DNA of 64,000 nucleotides from the NCBI RefSeq assembly GCF_024758005.1, contig NZ_CP103288.1, forward strand, positions 2,790,001 to 2,854,000, written 5' to 3'. A model generated the notes under the pieces. It ran no database searches, had not been told where the DNA came from, and was given only the letters and a program-made list of their open reading frames with translations. The translations under genes were made by a program, and so were the position numbers. Position 1 is the stretch's first letter, and the number at the start of each line of letters is the position of its first letter. The DNA is from Pseudarthrobacter sp. NS4 (GTDB taxonomy: Bacteria; Actinomycetota; Actinomycetes; Actinomycetales; Micrococcaceae). Shown here in pieces: positions 1 to 12,200 of the stretch.

Positions 1-2659
<2,659 letters not shown>

Positions 2660-5600
2660 ATGACACTGCACTGCACATTAGTGGGCGGCCCGGAGTCACG
2701 TCTGAAGGGGCAGCCACTTGAGTTATCGATCGATGCTCCCGACGGCGCAGCGGGGGCCGACATTTGCTGTCAGCTCACACAGAAGTTCGGAACGGGGACA
2801 GTCACTGTCGATGGGGAGGACCTGCGATCCGTGCGGTTCGGCTCTCCGCCGCTGGTTACGGGCGCCGTTCTCATCGACGGCGGCGTGCCGGTGCGACGAA
2901 AGCAGCGGCGCCGCCCGTCCCAGGAACCGGCTGCTCCGATTGCCCTCGCCGTTCACAGCGGTGCGGGCGCCGGAACAGTGGTATCCCTGCGCCGCGGCAC
3001 CTACACCATTGGCAGAAGCAACGCCGGGATAGTCATCCCGGACGCAGAGTTGTCCCGGCAGCACGCGCGTCTTGTTGTCACCGAAACGAAGATCATCATC
3101 ATTGATCTGGACAGTGAGAATGGCACTTACGTGGATGGCCAAAGAATCCGGAACGCTGCCGTCTCCACGGGATCAATGATCCGATGTGGAAACTCAACCA
3201 TGTCCATGGTATTCACCGATAAGCCGGAAAAGGCACTGTCCGACGCCGGAACATCCGTCCAGGAACCCATCCTTGTACAGGGCCGGCCGGAGTCCGGCAG
3301 TCGGACAATCCTCGTCGCCACCGCTGGCCTTCCGTTGGTCATCGGCATCGGACTCGCCGTCTTCACCGGTATGTGGATGTTTCTGGCTTTTGCTGCTGCC
3401 TCCGCCCTGGCTCTCCTGGTTCCCGTCATTTCGGGCAGGCGCCAACGGCGGGAGACAGTTGCAGCAGTCAGTGCGGCCGTTGACCAGGACACTCAGCGTC
3501 GCCGGGCATCCGGGCCATCGCTCGCCACATTGGTGTTGGCTGCGGAGCGGATGCAGAACATACCAGTCATCCCTTATAACGAGACTGATGCGTGGTTGCG
3601 GCTCGGCCAGGCGGAACAGCCCGCCAACGTGAGGCTCGAGCCTGTTGGCACAGGCTGGGAAACTCCCTCAGCTGGAATAGTTCCGGTAGTCCTTGACCTT
3701 TCACGTCCCCGATGGGCCTTCCAAGGAACATCAACCCTGGTGGATGGAATGATCAGGGCAATTATCATGCAGCTGGTGGTTTATCCCCGGTGCCGCACCT
3801 TGCGCCTCATCATTCATGGGCAAGCGGGGCGGCTCCTGTTGAGCGCACGGTATCTTCCGGGTGTGGCCGTCACAGCATCGGCAGATGCCTGCCGGCGCAT
3901 CATGGCAGAGGGGGCGAGTGCCGGTGGCCGGCAGGGTGTCCTCCTGATCACCGACACGACGGACGAGGACAGAACCAAGGCCCTTGCCGATGATGCACTG
4001 GAGCGTGGGTGGCACGTCCTTGAATTCCTCCCCGCGTGGGCCGGAAAACGGGGCGTTGACGTGGAACTCCTTGAGCGCGGAACGACGCTGCGGCGACCGA
4101 CCGGCGACGTAGTCTTTGTACCGGATCTCGCACCGGAGGAGGTCTTCAACAAATTTTGCCGACACCTAGCCGCCTCCCCTCGACGGCAGGACAACGAGGA
4201 ACGGTCAATACCTTCCACCTGCCTGTTGGATGATGTGCTGCCGCACTCTGCCGCTCAAACGGCTGCCCGCTGGGCTTTGAGCATCAAAAGCGCCGGCCTT
4301 GCGGCTCCTTTGGGACTCGGGCGCGGTGGGGCAAGGGTCCTGGATTTGCAAGCCGACGGTCCCCACCTCCTGGTGGCCGGCACCACCGGCTCCGGCAAGT
4401 CGGAGCTGCTCCGCAGCCTCGCTTTGGCGCTGGCCCTTAGCCATCCACCGGACAGGGTGAGTTTCCTCTTCGTGGATTTCAAGGGCGGCTCGGGACTTGG
4501 CCCCCTCCAAGGCCTGGTCCATTGCGTGGGGCTGTTAACGGACCTGGCCAGCTACGAACTGGAGCGCACACTCACCTCGCTTCGTGCTGAAATTCGATTC
4601 CGGGAAGAAGCCCTCGCGTCGGCTCGGGTGCCGGACCTTGCCGCCTACAGGTCAACGCCTGCTTCCGAGCACCTGGTAATCCCCCATTTGGTCATCATCA
4701 TCGACGAATTCCGGATGCTCGTTGATGATGCGCCCGAAGTACTTCGGGAACTGATGCGCATAGCGTCCATCGGCCGGTCCCTCGGCATCCATCTGGTTAT
4801 GGCTACCCAGAGGCCACAGGGTGCGCTAACCGCGGATATCAGGGCCAATGTCACCTCCAGCATCGCACTGCGGGTGCAGTCCGACATGGAGTCCGTCGAC
4901 ATCATCGGCTCCAAAGAGGCGGCAGCGATCAGCATCGATGCCCCGGGACGGGCTTTCCTGGCCCGGGGAACGGAACGGGCCCAGGAATTCCAGGCAGCAA
5001 CGACAGGCCTAACACCTATGGAGAGCAGCCTGAATGCCGCCATCACCGTCCAACTCGCCACCGACTACCTCGCGCCCGGCACCGCCGCCGGGGCGGACAT
5101 GGAACCCCGGACGCCAGCGGAGGCCGCAGGTTCAGTGGTGACGTTGATCCATGATCTTTGGGCCGCGATGAATGGGGAATCTCCAAGGGTGCCGGTTGCC
5201 CCTCCCCTGCCGCAGGATGTGCAGGAGCCCCGGCGGGACGCCCCTTCCACTGCTGCGCCTGCTGCTCAGGATGGAAAATTGGCCATCACTCTTGGGCTGA
5301 TGGACCTGCCGGAGAGACAAAAAGTTCAGCCGCTCGAATGGAAACCAGCCCAGGACAGCCACTTAGCCTTGATCGGCGCTCCCACCTCGGGCGCGGGCGA
5401 AGCATTGGAGCTGACTGTGCGCCACGTGCTTGTTCATCAAACCGAAACACACTGCTACTTCCTGGACGGCGCAGGAACTTTTCACTACCTGACTTCCCAC
5501 GTCCGGGTAGGGGCCCACACCGGCCTTCACGACCTTCGGCGCGCCGTGCGGGTCCTTGAACGCCTGCACCTTGAGTTGGCCCGGCGGCTCAGTCAACGGG

Positions 5601-6667
5601 ACGACCACCCCGTTCCTCTCCTTGTGGTGATTTCGGGATGGGGTTCCTGGGTCTCGGCTTTCAGGTCCCGTCCTCTGGCTTGGGCCGAAGACCTCGTGCA
5701 AAATCTTGTCCGGGACGGCGCCCGGGCCGGGATTACTGTCCTGATTTCCGGTGATCGGGAACTGGTCAGCGCCAGGTTCTGCGGTGCGCTGCCGAACCGC
5801 CTCTACTTCCCTGCCGGCTCCAACCATGAAAACCGGGTGGCATGGCCCCGAATGCCCTCCACTGCGGCAGTGAAGGGAAGGGCCGTGGTGTTCGGTCCCC
5901 TTTCGGGCGGCAGTGCGGCGGTGTGTCAGTTGTACCGGATCGCTTCCGACAGCTCCTGGCACAGTGACCCTGTAGACGGCCCGGCTGAGAGCCCGGCGCC
6001 CCGTCCCTTCCGGGTGGAAGCGCTGCCGTCGCGTGTTACGGCAGCCGAAATCCGTTCCATGGTGGCACCCCCGCCTGTTTCCGATGTACCAGGCAATGTC
6101 ACGTCAGGACCTCCGCCACAAAACATGCTCATCGGAGTCGGGGGTGACGAGTTGTCGCCCGCCTCCTTCCGCTTTCCGTCAGGAGGCGTGGTCGCGGTCC
6201 TTGGAGGCCCCGGCAGTGGGAAGACCAACGTCCTGCGGGCGCTGCAGGCACTGAATCCGGCGCACCACTGGCTTTGCCCCGACGCCGGGATCAACGAAGA
6301 TGACTTCTGGAAGGGGCTGCTGTCACAGGCACTTGCCGGTCAGTTGCCCAAAGGAACAGTATTGCTGGCTGATGACGCCGACTTCCTGTCCCCCGCGGCG
6401 ATGCACAGCCTTTCCGAACTGCAGGCCTTGGGTCAGCCTATTGTCCTGGCGGCGGGCTACAGTCCCCTGCTCCTTCAGCGCATCCCGCTGGTTATGTCCT
6501 CACGCGCCGCCGCGACGGGACTGCTGTTGTCCCCGCGATCCGTCTCGGACGGGGACGTTTTCGGGGTGCGGTTCGAGGTCGAGCCGGTTCCAACTCCCGG
6601 GAGGGGAGTTCTCATTACCGGTGGGCGGTCCTGCCCCATCCAGGTGGGCTGGGTTGCGGGCAACTGA
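2660..6667 (+). CDS. FHA-domain FtsK/SpoIIIE (EssC/EccC-like) membrane ATPase
   Basis: A 1335-residue membrane-anchored AAA-type ATPase. After an N-terminal ubiquitin-like or FHA-like region (1-90), a good FHA domain spans about 95-165 (YTIGRSN, LSRQHARL, SENGTYVDG). Two adjacent membrane segments lie at about 216-260. Three P-loop domains follow: the first has GTTGSGKSELL near 573-581, FVDFKGGSGL and IIIDEF near 680; the second has a degenerate loop GAPTSGAGEA near 905; the third has GGPGSGKTNVL near 1180 and LLADDADF near 1233. FHA, two TMs and three FtsK domains is the plan of EssC/EccC, the motor of type VII secretion. No WXG100 substrate, EccB/D/E or mycosin gene is in the window, so a secretion role is inference. 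Start at 2660 is preceded by AAAGGA; an upstream ATG at 2564 has no support. Confidence 0.85.
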   Translation: MTLHCTLVGGPESRLKGQPLELSIDAPDGAAGADICCQLTQKFGTGTVTVDGEDLRSVRFGSPPLVTGAVLIDGGVPVRRKQRRRPSQEPAAPIALAVHSGAGAGTVVSLRRGTYTIGRSNAGIVIPDAELSRQHARLVVTETKIIIIDLDSENGTYVDGQRIRNAAVSTGSMIRCGNSTMSMVFTDKPEKALSDAGTSVQEPILVQGRPESGSRTILVATAGLPLVIGIGLAVFTGMWMFLAFAAASALALLVPVISGRRQRRETVAAVSAAVDQDTQRRRASGPSLATLVLAAERMQNIPVIPYNETDAWLRLGQAEQPANVRLEPVGTGWETPSAGIVPVVLDLSRPRWAFQGTSTLVDGMIRAIIMQLVVYPRCRTLRLIIHGQAGRLLLSARYLPGVAVTASADACRRIMAEGASAGGRQGVLLITDTTDEDRTKALADDALERGWHVLEFLPAWAGKRGVDVELLERGTTLRRPTGDVVFVPDLAPEEVFNKFCRHLAASPRRQDNEERSIPSTCLLDDVLPHSAAQTAARWALSIKSAGLAAPLGLGRGGARVLDLQADGPHLLVAGTTGSGKSELLRSLALALALSHPPDRVSFLFVDFKGGSGLGPLQGLVHCVGLLTDLASYELERTLTSLRAEIRFREEALASARVPDLAAYRSTPASEHLVIPHLVIIIDEFRMLVDDAPEVLRELMRIASIGRSLGIHLVMATQRPQGALTADIRANVTSSIALRVQSDMESVDIIGSKEAAAISIDAPGRAFLARGTERAQEFQAATTGLTPMESSLNAAITVQLATDYLAPGTAAGADMEPRTPAEAAGSVVTLIHDLWAAMNGESPRVPVAPPLPQDVQEPRRDAPSTAAPAAQDGKLAITLGLMDLPERQKVQPLEWKPAQDSHLALIGAPTSGAGEALELTVRHVLVHQTETHCYFLDGAGTFHYLTSHVRVGAHTGLHDLRRAVRVLERLHLELARRLSQRDDHPVPLLVVISGWGSWVSAFRSRPLAWAEDLVQNLVRDGARAGITVLISGDRELVSARFCGALPNRLYFPAGSNHENRVAWPRMPSTAAVKGRAVVFGPLSGGSAAVCQLYRIASDSSWHSDPVDGPAESPAPRPFRVEALPSRVTAAEIRSMVAPPPVSDVPGNVTSGPPPQNMLIGVGGDELSPASFRFPSGGVVAVLGGPGSGKTNVLRALQALNPAHHWLCPDAGINEDDFWKGLLSQALAGQLPKGTVLLADDADFLSPAAMHSLSELQALGQPIVLAAGYSPLLLQRIPLVMSSRAAATGLLLSPRSVSDGDVFGVRFEVEPVPTPGRGVLITGGRSCPIQVGWVAGN

Positions 6668-6712
6668 CGCAGGGCGGTCCGGATCGCCAGGGCCGACAGC
6701 GGCTTAAGTCCC

Positions 6713-7201
6713 TCACAGTGTGGGTGGAGGACTTCCCGTGCGATTGGCATAGCTGATCACCTTGCTGTGGAACAGGAGCACGATGGCGGTAACTGCCGGC
6801 AGAAGCATCGCCAATCCAGGGATTACAAGTCCGGCGCTCAGGGTAGGAAACCCGATGGTTAAAACGAACAACTGCGCCACGAGCGCGGCCGCCCGGGTCC
6901 AGCGATATCCCCTGTAGAGAAATACAGCTACCGCGTAAAGCCAAACCGCGAACGCGAGCAGGAGCCCGAGCGTAAAAACAGCCCCCCAAAAGGACAGGAC
7001 GGGACTTCCTGCCACCAGTTGATAGCCATACCAGCCGGCTGCAGCCAGGAGGGCGGTGGCCTCGGCCGCAACAATTAAGGCCACAACGGCTGCTGCGGGC
7101 GGCGGCACAACGGCCCCTGCCCCCGCATTGTTGCCCGGCCCCGGCTGGGGCCCTTCCGAAGATGATGGGGACTCTGAGGGGTTTACCGGGGGTCTTGACA
7201 C
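6713..7201 (-). CDS. Hypothetical four-helix membrane protein
   Basis: 162 residues with a Pro/Ser/Gly-rich N-terminal tail (about 1-35) and four hydrophobic segments: about 36-62, 68-97, 105-125 and 127-148. I do not recognise a family beyond small actinobacterial membrane proteins. It starts with GTG, preceded by TAGGG. It is convergent with the FHA-FtsK gene, ending 46 bases from it, and divergent from whiB1. A 9-bp dyad spans its start codon, suggesting local regulation. Confidence 0.6.
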   Translation of the reverse strand: MSRPPVNPSESPSSSEGPQPGPGNNAGAGAVVPPPAAAVVALIVAAEATALLAAAGWYGYQLVAGSPVLSFWGAVFTLGLLLAFAVWLYAVAVFLYRGYRWTRAAALVAQLFVLTIGFPTLSAGLVIPGLAMLLPAVTAIVLLFHSKVISYANRTGSPPPTL

Positions 7202-7257
7202 ACTGGCACCCTACCGGACATAGTCGGACATTGGTGAGGGCCAGTGCCGCCAGTGTG
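7199..7257. promoter_or_regulatory. Dyad and spaced direct repeats at the start of the membrane-protein gene
   Basis: CACACTGGC (7199-7207) is repeated as its exact reverse complement at 7249-7257, bracketing a pair of direct repeats CGGACAT at 7215-7221 and 7225-7231, exactly 10 bases apart. Repeats one helical turn apart within a dyad next to a start codon resemble a regulator binding site. No regulator can be named. Confidence 0.3.
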
Positions 7258-7343
7258 ATGTATCGCTCAGCGTTCCGGGTATAACAGGCGTTATTACCCC
7301 TTGTTTACATGGCGTTAACATGACAGGCTTGATTCAGATGACC

Positions 7344-7373
7344 AAGGGGGCCCTGCCGGGCCCTTTTCCTTTG
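7344..7373 (+). promoter_or_regulatory. Stem-loop with T-rich tail in the whiB1 leader
   Basis: GGGCCC (7348-7353) pairs with GGGCCC (7358-7363) around a TGCC loop; two G-T and two A-T pairs extend the stem to 7344-7367, and CCTTTG follows. It has the form of a weak intrinsic terminator. No plus-strand gene ends upstream, so it may act as an attenuator or leader structure if whiB1 transcription begins upstream. Confidence 0.35.
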
Positions 7374-7381
7374 TAGCTACT

Positions 7382-7397
7382 AGTGAATAATTTCACA
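7382..7397. promoter_or_regulatory. CRP/FNR-type operator upstream of whiB1
   Basis: AGTGA-N6-TCACA matches the CRP consensus TGTGA-N6-TCACA at nine of ten positions and sits 36 bases before the whiB1 start. In Mycobacterium tuberculosis whiB1 is known to be controlled by the cAMP receptor protein, which makes this placement meaningful. Binding itself is inferred. Confidence 0.55.
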
Positions 7398-7432
7398 AAT
7401 AGCACTTCCCAGAAATGGAGCAACTGATCAGC

Positions 7433-7681
7433 ATGGATTGGCGTAACCGCGCAGCGTGCCTCGAGAAGGACCCGGAACTGTTCTTTCCCGTCGGAAACAC
7501 AGGGCCAGCCCTCTTGCAGATCGAGGAAGCCAAGAGCGTCTGCCGCCGGTGCCCAGTAGTGGACACCTGCCTGCAGTGGGCACTTGAGTCGGGCCAGGAC
7601 GCCGGTGTCTGGGGCGGAATGAGCGAAGACGAGCGCCGCGCCCTGAAGCGTCGGGCAGCCCGCGCACGCCGCGCATCCTGA
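7433..7681 (+). CDS. whiB1: WhiB1-type iron-sulfur transcriptional regulator
   Basis: 82-residue Wbl protein that binds a [4Fe-4S] cluster and acts with the primary sigma factor to control transcription. The four cluster cysteines are Cys9, Cys37, Cys40 and Cys46 in the C-x27-C-x2-C-x5-C pattern; GVWGG (58-62) is the Wbl turn and a basic tail (RRALKRRAARARR) follows for DNA contact. LFFPVGNTGPAL is specific to the WhiB1/WblE branch. Start chosen at 7433 since the protein then begins MDWRNRAAC like its relatives and GGAG lies 12 bases upstream; ATG 7415 would add six residues without a ribosome site. It is convergent with pdtaS, as in mycobacteria (Rv3219/Rv3220c). Confidence 0.95.
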   Translation: MDWRNRAACLEKDPELFFPVGNTGPALLQIEEAKSVCRRCPVVDTCLQWALESGQDAGVWGGMSEDERRALKRRAARARRAS

Positions 7682-7692
7682 TCGCCTAAAGC

Positions 7693-7737
7693 AAAAGTCT
7701 CCGGCCGCAACCCACAAGGTTGCGGCCGGAGACTTTT
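7693..7737. terminator. Bidirectional intrinsic terminator between whiB1 and pdtaS
   Basis: A perfect 20-bp inverted repeat (7693-7712 with 7718-7737) around a 5-base loop, with AAAA at one end and TTTT at the other, so it can terminate transcripts from both convergent genes. Confidence 0.9.
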
Positions 7738-7739
7738 AA

Positions 7740-7771
7740 CCCTGCCCGGCTCAGTGACGAGCCGGGCAGGG
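7740..7771 (-). terminator. Second hairpin downstream of pdtaS
   Basis: A 13-bp GC-rich perfect stem (7740-7752 with 7759-7771) and 6-base loop, 20 bases after the pdtaS stop. Read on the minus strand it is followed by TTAAAAG, a weak tail; it may assist the larger terminator next to it. Confidence 0.6.
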
Positions 7772-7790
7772 GATCAAGGCAGCAGACGGG

Positions 7791-9257
7791 CTACTTGCCG
7801 GCCAAACTCAGGAGGATCTGCACGGCCGTGCCGCCCCCCTCCCGTGGTTGCCACTGAATGGTCCCGCCCAGTTCACTGGTCACCAGGGTCCGGACGATCT
7901 GCAGGCCAAGCCCTTCAACGTGAGGCGTATCGGGCAGCCCCACACCGTCGTCAGCAATCGTCACAGTGAGTTCCTCGCCGTCGTCGCCCTCAGACCGGTC
8001 AGCAATAAGCCACACCGTTCCCGCCCTGCCCTCGAGACCATGTTCCACAGCGTTGGTCACCAGTTCGTTAATGACCAGTGCCAACGGCGTGGCCAAGTCG
8101 CTGGGCAGTTCCCCGAACGTTCCCGACCTTTCAGTCCTGACCTGCTGGGAGGGTGAGGCAACCTCTGCCGAAAGCCTGAACTGGCGGCCGATCAGCTCGT
8201 CAAAATCGACGCTCTGCGTCAACCCCTGGGACAGGGTTTCATGGACCAGCGCAATGGTGGCAACCCGTCGCATCGCCTGTTCCAGACCCTGCTTTGCTTC
8301 CTCGCTGACCATGCGGCGGGACTGCATCCGGAGCAGCGCGGCAACGGTCTGGAGGTTGTTTTTAACCCGGTGGTGGATTTCGCGGATGGTCGCATCCTTG
8401 GTGACAAGCTCCATTTCCCGCCGCCTCAACTCCGAAACGTCGCGGCAAAGGACAAGCGCACCAAAGCGCTGCTGCTCGTCCCGGAGCGGAATGGCCCGCA
8501 GTGAGAGGCTGACGCCCCGTGATTCGATCTCACTGCGCCACGGCATGCGGCCGGTGACCACCAAGGGCAACGTCTCATCCACCATGCGCCGGTCCTTCAA
8601 CAGGCTGGCGGTAACCTCGGCCAGTGACCGGCCTTCCAGGGATTCCCCGTCACCCAGGCGCCTGAAAGCCGACACTCCGTTGGGGCTCGCGTACTGCACT
8701 ATTCCCTCGGCGTCGAGCCGTATCAGCCCGTCCCCCACACGCGGCGCGCCGCGGCGGGACCCGGTGGGCGAGGCAAAGTCCGGCCACAATCCGAGCGTCC
8801 CCATACGCAAGAGGTCATAGGCGCACTGGCGGTACGTCAGCTCGAGACGGGACGGCATACGGGAACTGGACAAGTCCATGTGCGTCGTGACCACGGCAAG
8901 AGTCCTGCCGTTGCGGACCATGGGTACAGCCTCGACGCGGAGGGCCATATCGCTGCTCCAGTTGGTCTCACTGGAACGCTCAATGGAGCGGCTGTTCCAG
9001 GCCTTGTCCACGAGCGGCTGCAGGTCCGACCTGATGCCCTCGCCCACGAAGTCCCCGTGGAAAACCGTGTGCGTGGTGGAAGGCCTGACGTGCGCCAGCG
9101 CGACATACCCGTGGTCAGGGTGGGGGAACCACAGCGCCAGGTCGGCGAACGCGAGGTCCGCGACCATCTGCCAGTCCCCCACCAACAAATGCAGCCACTC
9201 GGCATCACCCGGCCCGAAATCAGCGTGTTCCCTGATGGGGTCCGTAAAGATTGCCAC
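7791..9257 (-). CDS. pdtaS: PdtaS-type sensor histidine kinase
   Basis: Soluble 488-residue kinase. A GAF-like domain (about 1-150) and a PAS domain (about 170-280) precede a HisKA_2 dimerisation domain with REIHHRVKNNLQ (phospho-acceptor His295 or His296) and a HATPase domain (about 385-485) with NELVTNAVEHGL, DDGVGLP and GLGLQIV. In mycobacteria PdtaS phosphorylates PdtaR, an RNA-binding ANTAR antiterminator, and the whiB1-pdtaS adjacency is the same as here. No pdtaR is in the window. The GTG start has GGAGG 5 bases upstream. No membrane segment, so the signal is cytoplasmic. Confidence 0.9.
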   Translation of the reverse strand: MAIFTDPIREHADFGPGDAEWLHLLVGDWQMVADLAFADLALWFPHPDHGYVALAHVRPSTTHTVFHGDFVGEGIRSDLQPLVDKAWNSRSIERSSETNWSSDMALRVEAVPMVRNGRTLAVVTTHMDLSSSRMPSRLELTYRQCAYDLLRMGTLGLWPDFASPTGSRRGAPRVGDGLIRLDAEGIVQYASPNGVSAFRRLGDGESLEGRSLAEVTASLLKDRRMVDETLPLVVTGRMPWRSEIESRGVSLSLRAIPLRDEQQRFGALVLCRDVSELRRREMELVTKDATIREIHHRVKNNLQTVAALLRMQSRRMVSEEAKQGLEQAMRRVATIALVHETLSQGLTQSVDFDELIGRQFRLSAEVASPSQQVRTERSGTFGELPSDLATPLALVINELVTNAVEHGLEGRAGTVWLIADRSEGDDGEELTVTIADDGVGLPDTPHVEGLGLQIVRTLVTSELGGTIQWQPREGGGTAVQILLSLAGK

Positions 9258-9285
9258 TGCACCTCCAATTGCGACGCATTGCTTG

Positions 9286-12200
9286 CTAGCGTCGGACGAT
9301 TGACCTCAAGAGCCTCAATGCTACCGACAGCGACGCCATATCGTCGGTCTCAAGCGCGTTGACCTCGTCGAACATGCTCTTCGCCCGGCCCAACTGCTCC
9401 GCATTCTGGCCCTCCCAGTCCTTCAGCCGGGCCTCCGGGGAATCAGACGCAGCGGTCGACTCAAGCACCGCCGTCGTCATGTCCGCAACAGTGGAATACA
9501 GGTCGTCGCGGAGCGCTGCCCTGGCCAACGCCTGCCACCGGTCCTGTCGGGGCAGGCTGCTGATGCGCTCCAGGAGGGAGTCGGCGTGGAAGCGGTTGAA
9601 GACGGTGTAGTAAACGGCGGCTATCTCCTCCACCGGATCCTTCCGGATCCGGGCGATCTTCGCGATGTCCAGCAGGACGAAGCTCTCGAAGAGTTCTGCC
9701 CAGCGCAGGGCGAGTCCTTCCGGAAGTTCCCATTCGCGTGACTGTTCCAGCCAACCGGCCACGCGTGCCCTGTCGTCGCCGCGCAGGTAGTCCAGCAGTC
9801 TGGCGCGCATGGGGTCCACCAGGGGCTTGAACTCGGAGACAACATCAGCGATCGGCCGTGAAACGGTGCCCTGGGTGAGAAGCCAGCGGACTGCGCGGTC
9901 AAGCAGGCGCCTCATATCGAGGTGTACAGTACTCCAGTGCTCCGTCGGGAACGATGCCGGCAGGCTGTTCAGCTCCCCCACCATGGCGTCCAGCTCGTAG
10001 ATCTCCCGCAGTGCCACAAAGGCCTTGGCTACAGCAACCTCACTGGCCGACGTTTCTTCCATGACCCGGAAAGCGAAGGTGATTCCGCCAAGGTTGATCA
10101 TGTCGTTCGCCAATACCGTGGCGATAATCTCGCGCCGCAGGGGGTGGGTGTCCAGTTCAGCGTCAAAGCGCTCGCGCAACTGCTGCGGGAAGTAGGCCCG
10201 CAAGGTCTTCCTGAACCAGGGGTCATCGGCGAGGTTGCTGTCCCGCAGCGCGGACGTCAGCTCGATCTTGGCGTAGGCGGCCAGCACCGAAAGCTCGGGC
10301 GAGGTCAAACCCTGCCCCTGCTGCAGCCGTTCCCGCAACACTTCAGTAGTGGGCAGGGCTTCAAGATCCCGGTTCAGGTCGGCCGACTTTTCCAGCCGGT
10401 CCATCAGCCGCTCATAGCTGGGGCTCCACTCGGCTACCTTTGTCCGGTCGTTCAGCAGCAGGATGTTCTGGTCAATGTTGTCTTCCAGCACCAGCCGACC
10501 CACTTCGTCAGTCATTGAAGCAAGGAATCCAGCGCGTTCTTCCGTCGAAAGCTTCCCGGCAGCGACCATCCGGTCCACGAAGATTTTGATGTTGACTTCG
10601 TGGTCCGAGCAGTCGACGCCGGCGGAGTTGTCGATGGCGTCGGTGTTGAGGATGACCCCCTGAAGCGCAGCTTCAATACGGCCGCGTTGTGTCATACCAA
10701 GGTTTCCGCCTTCACCCACCACCTTCACGCGCAGATCCTTGCCGTCAACGCGGATGGCATCATTGGCCTTGTCCCCCACTGAGGCGTTGGACTCGGTGCT
10801 GGCCTTGACGTAGGTCCCGATTCCGCCGTTGTAGAGCAGATCCGCCGGGGCGAGGAGAATTGCCCGCAAGAGCTCCGGCGGGCTGAGTTCCGTAGTATCG
10901 GCGGGAAGCCCCAGTGCGGCGCGGACCTGCGGGGAGACCGGGATCGACTTGACTTGCCGGGGAAAGACCCCGCCGCCTTCACTGATAAGTGATTTGTCGT
11001 AGTCATCCCAGGAAGACCGCGGCAGCTCAAACAGCCTCTGCCGCTCGACAAACGAGGTCTCCTCATCCGGGTTGGGGTCCAGGAAGATGTGGCGGTGGTC
11101 GAAGGCCGCAAGGAGGCGGATGTGCCGTGAGAGCAGCATGCCGTTGCCGAAGACGTCGCCGGACATATCCCCCACGCCAACCACGGTGAACGGCTGGGTT
11201 TGCGTGTCCAGGTCGAGTTCGCTGAAGTGGCGCTTCACGGATTCCCAGGCGCCCCGGGCAGTGATGCCCATCGCCTTGTGGTCATAACCGACGGAGCCGC
11301 CTGACGCAAACGCATCGCCCAGCCAGAATCCGTATTCAGCGGCCAGGCCGTTGGCGATGTCGGAGAATGTCGCAGTTCCCTTGTCGGCAGCGACCACCAG
11401 GTAGGAATCGTCGTCGTCGTGCCTGACGAGGTTCGACGGCGGGACCAGCCGTTCGCTGTCGCCTTCCGTCACGAGGTTGTCGGTCAGGTCAAGCAGACCC
11501 CGGATAAACGTCTTGTAGCTCTCGACCCCTTCCGCCATCCAGGCAGAGCGGTCGACGGCGGGATCCGGCAGCCGTTTCGCGAAGAAACCTCCCTTCGCTC
11601 CGGTTGGCACGATGACCGCGTTCTTGACGGTCTGTGCCTTGACGAGGCCGAGGACTTCCGTGCGGAAATCCTCCCGGCGGTCCGACCAGCGCAGTCCGCC
11701 ACGGGCCACCTTGCCGAAACGAAGGTGGACGCCCTCGACCCGGGGCGAGTAAACCCAGATCTCGAACATGGGACGCGGGAAGGGCAAGCCTTCGATCCGG
11801 GCCGGATCGAGCTTGAAGCTCAGGTGGGGCTTGTTCTGGTAGTAGTTGGTCCGGAGCGTCGCTTCGATCAGGTTGACGAAGGTGCGCAGGACCCTGTCGG
11901 CGTCGAGCGTTGCAACCTTCTCAATGGAAGCGGCCAACTCCTGGCGCACGGACTCCTGGGCGTCCAACCGCTCGTCGTCGCTCAGGGCAGGATCGAAACG
12001 GACGGCGAAGAGTGCGCTCAAGCCCCTGGTGACGTCTGCGTTTGCCAGCAGGGTGTCCGCCATAAAGCCAAAGGAATTGGTATTGCCCATCTGGCGCATG
12101 TAGCGCGCGTAGGCCCGAAGCACGGTGATCTGCCGCCACTGCAAACCCTCCCGCAGGACCAGCCGGTCGAACGCGTCCGACTCAGCGGCTCCGGTGACCG

